Positions 52,507-59,862 of a stretch of 64,000 nucleotides of DNA are shown piece by piece. The DNA comes from Paenibacillus sp. H1-7 (lineage in GTDB: Bacteria > Bacillota > Bacilli > Paenibacillales > NBRC-103111): positions 5,519,501-5,583,500 of the forward strand of contig NZ_CP031168.1 of the NCBI RefSeq assembly GCF_022354825.1, read 5' to 3'. The notes beneath the pieces were generated by a model that saw nothing but the letters and a program-made list of their open reading frames with translations, searched no databases and had not been told where the DNA came from. The position numbers and the translations under genes are program-made. Within the stretch, counting starts at the first letter, position 1. The number at the start of each line of letters is the position of its first letter.

Positions 52507-54099
52507 CTATTCATCTACTAACCAGGTACGAAGCAGATTGACGAATTCCTCCGGTTTTCTTTTCGCCAAGGTTTCCAGCTGCTTGCGAACTTGATTATCG
52601 TTAGTCACATTATCAATATCGATTGTTGGAAATTCGAGTTTGGCCGGTTGTTCATCCAGCTCTTCCTCTGCTTGCTCCCGTGCCTTGCGTCGTCTCATCC
52701 ACAAATATCCGCCGCCGGCCAGAAGTGCGAGAGCTACGCCGCCTAATGCTCCGTACAACAGCATCGAATTGGCATTAGCCGTAGTGTCGGCATTCGGTCT
52801 TGCAAACTGATGAGCAAATACGGTTACTTTCTTATTCAAATCTTCATCCGTCAACGTTTGCTTATTGTCCGCAAGGGCCGCTCTGACGACATTGACAAGA
52901 ATTCGCTGTACGGCGTCTTTCGTTTCTTGCGTCAATGAGTTCGGATCATTGGGAGTCGGTGGTTCAATTCCCACGTTAATGGTTAAATCTTTTACAACGT
53001 AAGGTGTGGCGATAATATCGTTCGTAATCCGGTTTACTTCGGAATTGACGGTTCTTTGAAGCTCCTCGGATTGGGACTTGCCGTTGGTGTTGCTGCCCGG
53101 ATACCCCGGAATATCCGTCTGGCCTGTGCCAGGTACGCCGCCAGTGCCTGCCGAGCTGTCGCTGGTATAATTTTTCTGAATTTCCTGAACGGAAATTTCC
53201 AAGCCTTTTTGGTCGACGGCGTTAGGTGCGGTTACAAGCTGTTGCTTGGTATTCATTTGATCGAAGTTCATCGTAGAAACTACCTGTACGATGACTTTGT
53301 CTCTGCCAAGAATCGCTCCGAGCATCTGCTGCACGTTTTTCTGGATGTCGTTTCGGAACTGATTGTTGATTTCAAAGTTTTGCAGCGCTACATTCGCGTT
53401 GTTTATTTTGTTATTGCCTTTGGAATACTCAAGCGGTTCCCCGTTTTGATCGGAAATTGTAATGTTCTCCACCGGCAAGCCCTTGACGCTGTGAGATACA
53501 AGGTTATACATCGTGTCTACCTTTGCCTGATCGAGAGAATAACCCGGCTTTACATTGACGACTACGGAAGCCGAAGCTTTTTCTTTCTCCGCTCCCTTCG
53601 GAAGAAACACGCTTTCCTCAGGCATGTTGATCAACACCTTGGAGCTGCTTACCGCGTTGTTCGAGTTGATCAGCTGCTGCAGTTCCCCTTGAACCGCATT
53701 TATGTATTTGACGTTAAACTCTTTGTCCGTTGTCCCGAACGTGCTTGATTTGGCGAATTCTCCATACCCGATGTTGCCCGTTTTATTCAAGCCCTGAGAT
53801 TCTACCGCCAGCTTGACGCTAGCAACATCGCTTCGCGGAACGCCGATGCTCTTGCCGTCCTCGCTTAGCTGATACGGAATTTTCGCTCCGTCCAAGTATC
53901 CTTTAATCGCCGCCGCATCGCTCGGTTGAAGGTTCGTATAAGCAAGTGCGTATTCCGTCTTCGAAAAATTATAGCTAATGATCCCGATCGTAAGTATGAC
54001 AAGAATCACGGTCGCTGCGAAAGTCATCTTCTGTGCTTTGCTGAATTGATTCCAGTACTGGGTAATTCGGCTCCAATACCGGGAAATATTCTCGTTCAC
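52507..54099 (-). CDS. fliF: Flagellar MS-ring protein FliF
   Basis: Forms the membrane/supramembrane ring. 530 aa: first membrane helix (KMTFAATVILVILTIGIISY), the periplasmic-type ring-building motifs SKTEYALAYTNLQPSDAAAI and GLNKTGNIGYGEFAKSSTFG, EGELQQLI-type helix, a Gly/Ser/Thr-rich loop (SAGTGGVPGTGQTDIPG), second membrane helix (ANSMLLYGALGGVALALLAG) and a C-terminal FliG-binding tail. The start is GTG 54099 with GGGGTGAAATA upstream. Confidence 0.96.
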   Translation of the reverse strand: MNENISRYWSRITQYWNQFSKAQKMTFAATVILVILTIGIISYNFSKTEYALAYTNLQPSDAAAIKGYLDGAKIPYQLSEDGKSIGVPRSDVASVKLAVESQGLNKTGNIGYGEFAKSSTFGTTDKEFNVKYINAVQGELQQLINSNNAVSSSKVLINMPEESVFLPKGAEKEKASASVVVNVKPGYSLDQAKVDTMYNLVSHSVKGLPVENITISDQNGEPLEYSKGNNKINNANVALQNFEINNQFRNDIQKNVQQMLGAILGRDKVIVQVVSTMNFDQMNTKQQLVTAPNAVDQKGLEISVQEIQKNYTSDSSAGTGGVPGTGQTDIPGYPGSNTNGKSQSEELQRTVNSEVNRITNDIIATPYVVKDLTINVGIEPPTPNDPNSLTQETKDAVQRILVNVVRAALADNKQTLTDEDLNKKVTVFAHQFARPNADTTANANSMLLYGALGGVALALLAGGGYLWMRRRKAREQAEEELDEQPAKLEFPTIDIDNVTNDNQVRKQLETLAKRKPEEFVNLLRTWLVDE

Positions 54100-54147
54100 T
54101 ATTTCACCCCATCTAATAAGCCGTCGCTAGTCATTCGTTAAACCCCG

Positions 54148-54447
54148 TTATACCTGCATTCTCATAATTTCCTGGTAGGCTTCGACGACTTTATTGCGAA
54201 CCTGCACGGTAAGCTGCAGACCCAGGGAAGCTTTTTCGGAAGCGATCGTCAGCTGATGCACATCCACATTCTCTCCTCTAGCGAACTGATCGTTAAACTT
54301 ATCCACCTCTGCTTGCTGATTGTTGAGCTTAACCATCGCATCATTCAGGAACTGTCCGAATTGCTCCGAAACTTCAGAAGCGCTCATGCTCTTCGATGGC
54401 TGTTGAGCAATGGATTGCATTGGCAGTAAGCCCACTTTATCGATCAT
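54148..54447 (-). CDS. fliE: Flagellar hook-basal body protein FliE
   Basis: Adaptor between MS ring and rod. 99 aa: a flexible N-terminus, then FGQFLNDAMVKLNNQQAEVD and the C-terminal signature VDVHQLTIASEKASLGLQLT, VQVRNKVVEAYQEIMRMQV. ATG 54447. Lies between flgC and fliF. Confidence 0.96.
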   Translation of the reverse strand: MIDKVGLLPMQSIAQQPSKSMSASEVSEQFGQFLNDAMVKLNNQQAEVDKFNDQFARGENVDVHQLTIASEKASLGLQLTVQVRNKVVEAYQEIMRMQV

Positions 54448-54477
54448 GATGAATTCTCCTTTATCGTAAGGTTGTTA

Positions 54478-54924
54478 TTATCTTCCGATTTCCAAAGCTT
54501 TGGTGATCATTGATTTGGATGCATTTAATGCAGTCACATTTGCTTCATAGGAACGAGTAGCGGAAATCATATCAACCATTTCCTTAAGCACGTCAACATT
54601 CGGCATCATGACAAATCCGTTCTCATCGGCATCGGGATGTGTTGGATTGTAAACCTGCTTAAAGGGAGAAGTATCTTCGATAATTTTCGTTACCTTGACT
54701 CCTTCTCCGCTCGCACCGGACTGCGCATTTTCAAGCGCTTGTTGGAATGTGGGGGTTTTCGGTTCGATCGTTACCAGCTTGCGTTGATACGGCACCCATT
54801 TACCGTTGACCATCCTTGCTCTTGTCGAGTCTGCATTGGCAATGTTGGAGGATATGACATCCATCCGAAACCGTTGTGCGGTTAAGGCGGATGAGCTAAT
54901 ATCAAAGCCATTGGTCAGTTTCAT
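54478..54924 (-). CDS. flgC: Flagellar rod protein FlgC
   Basis: Proximal rod subunit. 148 aa with FDISSSALTAQRFRMDVISS and NIANADSTRARMVNGKWVPY at the N-terminus and PNVDVLKEMVDMISATRSYE, ANVTALNASKSMITKALEIG at the C-terminus. ATG 54924 overlaps the region just after the flgB stop (3-nt gap). Confidence 0.97.
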   Translation of the reverse strand: MKLTNGFDISSSALTAQRFRMDVISSNIANADSTRARMVNGKWVPYQRKLVTIEPKTPTFQQALENAQSGASGEGVKVTKIIEDTSPFKQVYNPTHPDADENGFVMMPNVDVLKEMVDMISATRSYEANVTALNASKSMITKALEIGR

Positions 54925-54927
54925 TCA

Positions 54928-55329
54928 TTAAGCTCTCCCTTCAATGGCAATTCTGGATTTTTTAATCTCGCTGCTTACCTGCTGGGCCATCACGTTATAC
55001 CGCAATTGGTTTTTGGCCAACAATGACATTTCGTAATCCATATCCACATTGTTCAAGTTGTTGTTAATGGCCGAAGAATTATCTCTTACAATTTGCGGCT
55101 CCGGTCTCGGAGGGCGTCCGATATAAAAATGTCTCGGATCCGTGCGGTAGCCCTGCAGTGAGGATCCATTCAGCTCACTTTGAAGCAGCTCTTCAAACTT
55201 GACATCCGAACGCTTAAAGTAAGGCGTGTCGACGTTGGCTACGTTATCCGCAATGACTCGCTGTCTCATGGTCGCCGCATCCAAGGTGCGTTCCATCTGA
55301 TTAAAAACGGGCTTATTGAGAATATTCAT
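54928..55329 (-). CDS. flgB: Flagellar rod protein FlgB, first gene of the fla/che operon
   Basis: Proximal rod subunit. 133 aa: NQMERTLDAATMRQRVIADN, VANVDTPYFKRSDVKFEELL and the C-terminal NNVDMDYEMSLLAKNQLRYN. ATG 55329 with AAGGTAGGA upstream. It opens an operon of about 35 genes; the 216-bp gap before it carries the codY terminator, the operon promoter and a long leader. Confidence 0.97.
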   Translation of the reverse strand: MNILNKPVFNQMERTLDAATMRQRVIADNVANVDTPYFKRSDVKFEELLQSELNGSSLQGYRTDPRHFYIGRPPRPEPQIVRDNSSAINNNLNNVDMDYEMSLLAKNQLRYNVMAQQVSSEIKKSRIAIEGRA

Positions 55330-55368
55330 CCGCTATCCTACCTTCAAGATGATGTTAGGTTTACCTAT

Positions 55369-55386
55369 TCAACAGGTTCGCTTCAT
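55369..55386 (-). other. Five-codon minigene with strong Shine-Dalgarno in the flgB leader
   Basis: AAAGGAGG, then ATG 3 nt later, four more codons and TGA (peptide MKRTC). The Shine-Dalgarno is stronger than that of flgB itself, but the 3-nt spacing is short. It could be a leader peptide, a standby ribosome site, or nothing. Confidence 0.2.
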
Positions 55387-55418
55387 TATCCTCCTTTGTT
55401 CGACATAATAATCTAAAA

Positions 55419-55448
55419 ATTATATGACCATTTGGAAGAAAATGTAGT
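55419..55448 (-). promoter_or_regulatory. Candidate SigA promoter of the fla/che operon
   Basis: Perfect -10 TATAAT (55419-55424) on the minus strand, with a poor -35 ACTACA (55443-55448) at 18-bp spacing. A weak -35 would suit an operon needing an activator. The predicted transcript starts about 80 nt before flgB. Confidence 0.55.
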
Positions 55449-55465
55449 CACCCAGAACTATTTCT

Positions 55466-55480
55466 ATATTGAAGAAATAT
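55466..55480 (-). promoter_or_regulatory. AT-rich inverted repeat upstream of the fla/che promoter
   Basis: ATATT-GAAGA-AATAT, a perfect 5-bp inverted repeat 17 bp upstream of the -35. Its size and AT content recall a degenerate CodY box, but about six of 15 positions differ from the consensus. Operator function is unproven. Confidence 0.25.
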
Positions 55481-55496
55481 GCAATTTATTACAATA

Positions 55497-55529
55497 TGAA
55501 AAAAGCCCTATATTTGGAATATAGGGCTT
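55497..55529 (-). terminator. Intrinsic terminator after codY
   Basis: Perfect 12-bp stem AAGCCCTATATT/AATATAGGGCTT with a 3-nt loop, followed by TTTTTTC on the minus strand. It closes hslV-hslU-codY ahead of the fla/che promoter. Confidence 0.9.
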
Positions 55530-55545
55530 AAAACCTGTGGTTTTA

Positions 55546-56319
55546 CTATATTTTCACACTTTGAATGCCACTTATCAACTGGTCATTTAGAACCCGGATA
55601 TAAGTCCCTTTCATACCAAGTGACCGTGTTTCTATGACCCCTGCACTTTCCAGTTTTCTGAGTGCATTGACGATAACCGATCGAGTAATTCCGACACGAT
55701 CCGCTATTTTGCTTGCAACGAGCAGCCCTTCCGAGCCTTCCAATTGTTCGAAAATATGCTCAACCGCCTCTAACTCACTGAAGGACAGCGAGCCCACAGC
55801 CACCTGCACGACAGCCTTGCTTCTCGCCTCAATCTCGATTTGCTCCGCCTTCTCCCGAAGGATCTCCATCGCTACGACCGTCGATCCGTATTCAGCTACA
55901 ATGAGGTCGTCATCGATGAAGCCGGCCTCACGACGGGTCAATATAAGCGTACCCAGCCGGTCGCCGCCTCCGATTACAGGAACGATGGTAATGGAGATGC
56001 CGTCATCGGCAATTCCCTCCGCGAATACATTGTAATCGCTGAGGGCGCTGAGATTGGAAGAGGTTTCCTCTACCTTCAATAGCAGCTGATTGTACTCAGC
56101 CGGGAAGCGGTTCTCGGTCAAAACCGATTCGCCCAAATGCTCCCCAAGGCCTGAAGGGGACCAAGCTTTGCCCAACACTTTGCCCTTCCTGCTGACTACG
56201 AATATATCCGCCTGCAGGATGTCGCTCAGCACTTCGGCCATATTCATGAAGCTGACCGGATTGCCGGCTTCCTTCTGCAACAATTTATTTAACCTTCTTG
56301 TCTTTGTCAACAATGTCAT
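55546..56319 (-). CDS. codY: GTP-sensing global transcriptional repressor CodY
   Basis: Senses branched-chain amino acids and GTP and represses stationary-phase and nitrogen genes, including motility genes in B. subtilis. 257 aa: N-terminal GAF domain (MTLLTKTRRLNKLLQKE, MAEVLSDILQADIFVVSRKG), linker helix, and winged helix-turn-helix (LEAVEHIFEQL, ASKIADRVGITRSVIVNALR, KLESAGVIETRSLGMKGTYI). ATG 56319 with AGGAGGC upstream. Its place between hslU and flgB is conserved in Bacillales. Confidence 0.97.
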   Translation of the reverse strand: MTLLTKTRRLNKLLQKEAGNPVSFMNMAEVLSDILQADIFVVSRKGKVLGKAWSPSGLGEHLGESVLTENRFPAEYNQLLLKVEETSSNLSALSDYNVFAEGIADDGISITIVPVIGGGDRLGTLILTRREAGFIDDDLIVAEYGSTVVAMEILREKAEQIEIEARSKAVVQVAVGSLSFSELEAVEHIFEQLEGSEGLLVASKIADRVGITRSVIVNALRKLESAGVIETRSLGMKGTYIRVLNDQLISGIQSVKI

Positions 56320-56376
56320 GATACTGCCTCCTAGAGCGACTTAACGGTTAGAATAGTGCCATACCTGCTGCACCGA

Positions 56377-57771
56377 TTACAGTATATACTGGCTTAAGTC
56401 GCGGTTCTGGACTATGTCGGAAAGCTTCTCACGCACGTATTCGGGCGTAATGACAATCTGCTCCAGCGTGATTTCGGGAGCCTCGAACGATAAATCCTCC
56501 AGAAGCTTTTCCAATATGGTATGCAGCCTTCTTGCACCGATATTATCGGTATTCTGGTTTACTTCCGCGGCTATTTTGGCAATCTCATCTATCGCCGAAT
56601 CGGAAAATTGCACCTGGATTCCTTCCGTTTCCAAAAGTGCCGTATACTGTTTGGTCAAAGCATGCTTAGGCTCCTTTAAAATGAGTACAAAGTCCTGTTG
56701 CGTTAAGCTGCTTAGTTCTACCCGAATAGGAAATCTGCCTTGAAGCTCCGGAATTAGGTCTGAAGGCTTAGCTATATGGAACGCCCCTGCCGCAATGAAT
56801 AAAATATAATCGGTCTGCACCGGACCATACTTAGTCATTACCGTTGAGCCTTCAACGATCGGCAAAATATCGCGCTGCACGCCTTCCCTAGAAACATCGG
56901 GTCCGCCGCCGCGGCCGGAACTAGCGATTTTATCAATCTCATCGATAAAAATAATGCCGAGCTGCTCCGCTCTTGACACGGCGTCCTGGATAACCTCATC
57001 CATATCGAGCAGCTTTTGCGCTTCCTCCTGGATGAGAACCTTCCGCGCTTCTTTGATCGGCAGCTTCCGTTTCTTCGTTTTCTTCGGCATCAGCGATCCG
57101 AACAGCTCCTGCATATTCATGCCGGCCTGTTCGTTTCCTTGCCCGGACAACATATCGAGCATGGAAGGGGAAGCGTCTTCGACTTCAATCTCGATGACTG
57201 TTTGCTCCAGCTCGCCTTTGGCCAGCTGCGCTTTCACTTCCTGTCTGCGCGTGTAAATGCTTTGATCCGGCTCCGTTTCCTGTGTTTCCGCCTGTCCGTG
57301 ATTGCCGAACAGCATTTCCAGCGGATTGCGCTGCGACTTTTGCTTCGCAGGATTAGGCACGAGAATCGATACGATGCGTTCATTGGCCATTTGCTCCGCT
57401 CTATCCTTCAGCTTCTCGGTCTTTTCCGCCTTTACCATACGGATCGATGTCTCCACCAAATCGCGGACCATGGCTTCCACATCCCGGCCGACATAGCCGA
57501 CCTCGGTGAACTTGGTAGCCTCCACCTTGACGAAAGGCGCGTTAACCAATTTCGCCAATCTTCTGGCAATTTCCGTTTTACCTACTCCAGTAGGACCGAT
57601 CATCAATATATTTTTCGGGACAATTTCATCGCGAAGCGACTCATCCAGCAGGCTTCTGCGATATCGGTTGCGGAGCGCGACGGCTACGGACTTTTTAGCC
57701 TTCTTTTGCCCGACGATATATTTGTCCAGCTGATTCACAATCTCTTTCGGTGTCATGGCAGTATGCTTCAC
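56377..57771 (-). CDS. hslU: HslU/ClpY ATPase of the HslVU protease
   Basis: AAA+ unfoldase feeding HslV. 464 aa: TPKEIVNQLDKYIVGQKKAK, Walker A IGPTGVGKTEIARRLAKL (59-66 core), KVEATKFTEVGYVGRDVEAM, an intermediate domain, Walker B GIIFIDEIDKIAS, and the C-terminal DLSQYIL that inserts into HslV. I chose GTG 57771 with GGAGG 7 nt upstream; the frame runs further up to 57840 across the end of hslV without conservation. Confidence 0.96.
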   Translation of the reverse strand: MKHTAMTPKEIVNQLDKYIVGQKKAKKSVAVALRNRYRRSLLDESLRDEIVPKNILMIGPTGVGKTEIARRLAKLVNAPFVKVEATKFTEVGYVGRDVEAMVRDLVETSIRMVKAEKTEKLKDRAEQMANERIVSILVPNPAKQKSQRNPLEMLFGNHGQAETQETEPDQSIYTRRQEVKAQLAKGELEQTVIEIEVEDASPSMLDMLSGQGNEQAGMNMQELFGSLMPKKTKKRKLPIKEARKVLIQEEAQKLLDMDEVIQDAVSRAEQLGIIFIDEIDKIASSGRGGGPDVSREGVQRDILPIVEGSTVMTKYGPVQTDYILFIAAGAFHIAKPSDLIPELQGRFPIRVELSSLTQQDFVLILKEPKHALTKQYTALLETEGIQVQFSDSAIDEIAKIAAEVNQNTDNIGARRLHTILEKLLEDLSFEAPEITLEQIVITPEYVREKLSDIVQNRDLSQYIL

Positions 57772-57794
57772 GATAGAGCCTCCTTCTTTGTCGT

Positions 57795-58340
57795 CTACTC
57801 GATTTCTTCCACGATAATATTGTGGTTGGTGAATACACAAATATCTGCAGCCATCGTAAGCGATGCATGAGCGATCTCTTTGGCGCTCATCTGCGGCGCA
57901 TAGCGGTGAAGCGCCCGGCCCGCAGCCAATGCGAAGCTTCCTCCGGAGCCGATCGCGAGAATACCGTCATCCGGCTCGATGATCTCGCCGTTACCCGAGA
58001 TGAGCAGCACGTTGCTCGAATCCATTACGATCATCATCGCTTCCAAGCGACGCAGCACGCGATCGGAGCGCCAATCTTTGGCCAGCTCGACGGCGGACCG
58101 CTGCAGGTTGCCGTGGTGCTCCTCAAGCTTAGCTTCAAACTTTTCAAATAAAGTAATGGCATCGGCTACCGAGCCCGCAAAACCCGCAATCACCTTGCCG
58201 CGGTATAATCTGCGCACTTTTTTCGCGGTATGCTTCATCACCATGCTGTTGCCGAACGTGACTTGGCCGTCACCGGCAATAGCCCCTTTGCCTTGGTGAC
58301 GAATGGCAAAGATCGTCGTGGCATGAAAGGTTTGTTCCAT
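57795..58340 (-). CDS. hslV: HslV/ClpQ peptidase subunit
   Basis: Proteasome-beta-like threonine peptidase. 181 aa: MEQTFHATTIFAI, GDGQVTFGNSMVMKHTAKKV, FAGSVADAITLFEKFEAKLE, DDGILAIGSGGSFALAAGRA. ATG 58340 with GGAGG 9 nt upstream. The expected nucleophile is Thr8, with MEQTFHA as a propeptide. In B. subtilis the family member was reported to use an N-terminal Ser; the equivalent position here is Glu, so that mechanism is not possible. The upstream frame to 58466 is non-coding. Confidence 0.95.
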   Translation of the reverse strand: MEQTFHATTIFAIRHQGKGAIAGDGQVTFGNSMVMKHTAKKVRRLYRGKVIAGFAGSVADAITLFEKFEAKLEEHHGNLQRSAVELAKDWRSDRVLRRLEAMMIVMDSSNVLLISGNGEIIEPDDGILAIGSGGSFALAAGRALHRYAPQMSAKEIAHASLTMAADICVFTNHNIIVEEIE

Positions 58341-58405
58341 TATGCGATACCTCCATGAGATAACCTCTATCGGATCATAATCGAAATTCAGGTATTCAAT
58401 AGAAA

Positions 58406-58452
58406 AACCTCGTTCGAGGACGCGCTTACCAAGCAGCCACGATGCAGAGGTT
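58406..58452 (-). promoter_or_regulatory. Alternative hairpins with T-run in the hslV leader
   Basis: On the minus strand AACCTC (58447-58452) can pair with GAGGTT (58406-58411); the overlapping GAGG run at 58408-58411 can instead pair with CCTC (58416-58419) in the tight hairpin CCTC-GAAC-GAGG. TTTTTC follows, so either form could end transcription. The element may be the trmFO terminator or an attenuator for hslV-hslU-codY. Confidence 0.4.
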
Positions 58453-58483
58453 CCATAAATCAGCAAATTTCAAAAACAAGTTT

Positions 58484-58513
58484 ATAGTATCATACTGGAG
58501 CTTTTACTTACAA
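58484..58513 (-). promoter_or_regulatory. Weak promoter candidate for hslV-hslU-codY
   Basis: TTGTAA (58508-58513), 18-bp spacer, TACTAT (58484-58489), four of six matches in each element. It overlaps the 3' end of trmFO. It would place the hairpins at 58406-58452 in the leader. Confidence 0.3.
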
Positions 58514-59832
58514 GTGGAATTGTATTCGTTTTGTGAAAAATTCTGAATTTTCTCAATTGCACGTAAAGCGATTTTTTCATAACGGATTTTCTTCACCTTG
58601 ATCTTCTCGTCCAGAGGAGGAAGAAGCCCGAAGTTGGCATTCATCGGCTGGAAATGCTTGAAGTCCGCCGTCGTAATATAATGGGCCATACTTCCGAGCG
58701 TCGTATCCTGCGGAAGCACGAGGCAGTCCAAGCCTTTGGCGAAGCGCGCCGCATTCATGCCGGCAATAAGACCGGAGGCTGCGGATTCCACATAACCCTC
58801 CACACCCGTCATTTGTCCGGCGAAAAACAAGTTGTCCCGCTTCATAAATTGGTATGTCGGTTTCAATAGCTTAGGCGAATTGATAAAGGTGTTGCGGTGC
58901 ATAACGCCGTAACGTACAAACTCCGCATTTTCCAGTCCCGGGATCAAGGAAAACACCCGCTTTTGCTCTCCCCACTTCAGGTGCGTCTGGAAGCCTACCA
59001 AATTGTAGAGCGTCCCTGCCGCATTGTCCTGACGCAGCTGAACTACGGCATAAGGCAGCTGATTCGTATGCGGATTGATCAAGCCCACCGGCTTCATCGG
59101 TCCGTACAATGCGGTTTGCTTGCCCCGCTTCGCCATAACCTCGATCGGCATGCAGCCTTCAAAGTAAATCTCTTTCTCGAACTCTTTGATCGGAGCAACC
59201 TCAGCGGAAATGAGAGCATCATAGAACACGTTAAACTCTTCTTCCGTCATCGGACAGTTCAAGTAAGCGGCTTCTCCCTTGTCATAACGGGAAGCCAAAT
59301 ATACTTTGCTCATATCTATCGAATCTTTCTCGACGATCGGTGCTGCTGCATCGTAAAAATACAAGTACTCTTCTCCCATCAGCGATTGCAAATGGGAGGA
59401 AAGTGCCGGCGACGTGAGCGGTCCCGTTGCGACGACGGTAATTCCGTCGGGAAGCTCCAGAAGCTCCTCGTTTCGAACCTCGATAAGCGGATGGCTGCGC
59501 AGCATCGTCGTTACTTCGGCGGAGAAGCCATCGCGGTCAACGGCCAAAGCGCCGCCGGCCGGAACCGCATGCTTGTCCGCACAGCGCATAATGAGTGAAT
59601 TCAGTATGCGCATTTCTTCTTTCAATACGCCGACGGCGTTAGTCAAGCCGTTGGCGCGCAGCGAGTTGCTGCACACCAATTCGGCAAATTGATCGGATAT
59701 ATGGGCCGGCGTCTTTTTCACCGGCCGCATTTCATATAATACAACGGATACGCCTTGGCTTGCGATTTGCCATGCGGCTTCGCTTCCGGCCAAACCGGCA
59801 CCGATAACGGTTACTTTGGGTGTATCTGACAA
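58504..59832 (-). CDS. trmFO: tRNA (m5U54) methyltransferase TrmFO, folate/FAD dependent
   Basis: Methylates U54 of tRNA using methylenetetrahydrofolate. 442 aa: FAD-binding VIGAGLAGSEAAWQIA, LYEMRPVKKTPAH, FAELVCSNSLRANGLTNAVG, ALAVDRDGFS, and the C-terminal MTGVEGYVESAASGLIAGMN. The start is TTG 59832 with GGAGG 8 nt upstream. It follows topA by 30 nt. Formerly annotated GidB-like Gid. Confidence 0.96.
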   Translation of the reverse strand: MSDTPKVTVIGAGLAGSEAAWQIASQGVSVVLYEMRPVKKTPAHISDQFAELVCSNSLRANGLTNAVGVLKEEMRILNSLIMRCADKHAVPAGGALAVDRDGFSAEVTTMLRSHPLIEVRNEELLELPDGITVVATGPLTSPALSSHLQSLMGEEYLYFYDAAAPIVEKDSIDMSKVYLASRYDKGEAAYLNCPMTEEEFNVFYDALISAEVAPIKEFEKEIYFEGCMPIEVMAKRGKQTALYGPMKPVGLINPHTNQLPYAVVQLRQDNAAGTLYNLVGFQTHLKWGEQKRVFSLIPGLENAEFVRYGVMHRNTFINSPKLLKPTYQFMKRDNLFFAGQMTGVEGYVESAASGLIAGMNAARFAKGLDCLVLPQDTTLGSMAHYITTADFKHFQPMNANFGLLPPLDEKIKVKKIRYEKIALRAIEKIQNFSQNEYNSTCK

Positions 59833-59862
59833 GATGTTAACCTCCTGAAACGTAAACTTAAC

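Noticed and set aside
55466..55497. SigD promoter for the fla/che operon (TAAA followed by a CAATAT-like -10)
   Set aside because: Spacing is only about 11-12 bp and the -10 lacks the CCGAT core, so it does not fit the sigma-28 consensus.
58341..58503. T-box or tRNA-like element in the hslV leader
   Set aside because: The pieces CCTC-GAAC-GAGG resemble a T-arm superficially, but no acceptor stem, anticodon arm or T-box AGGGTGG motif is present.
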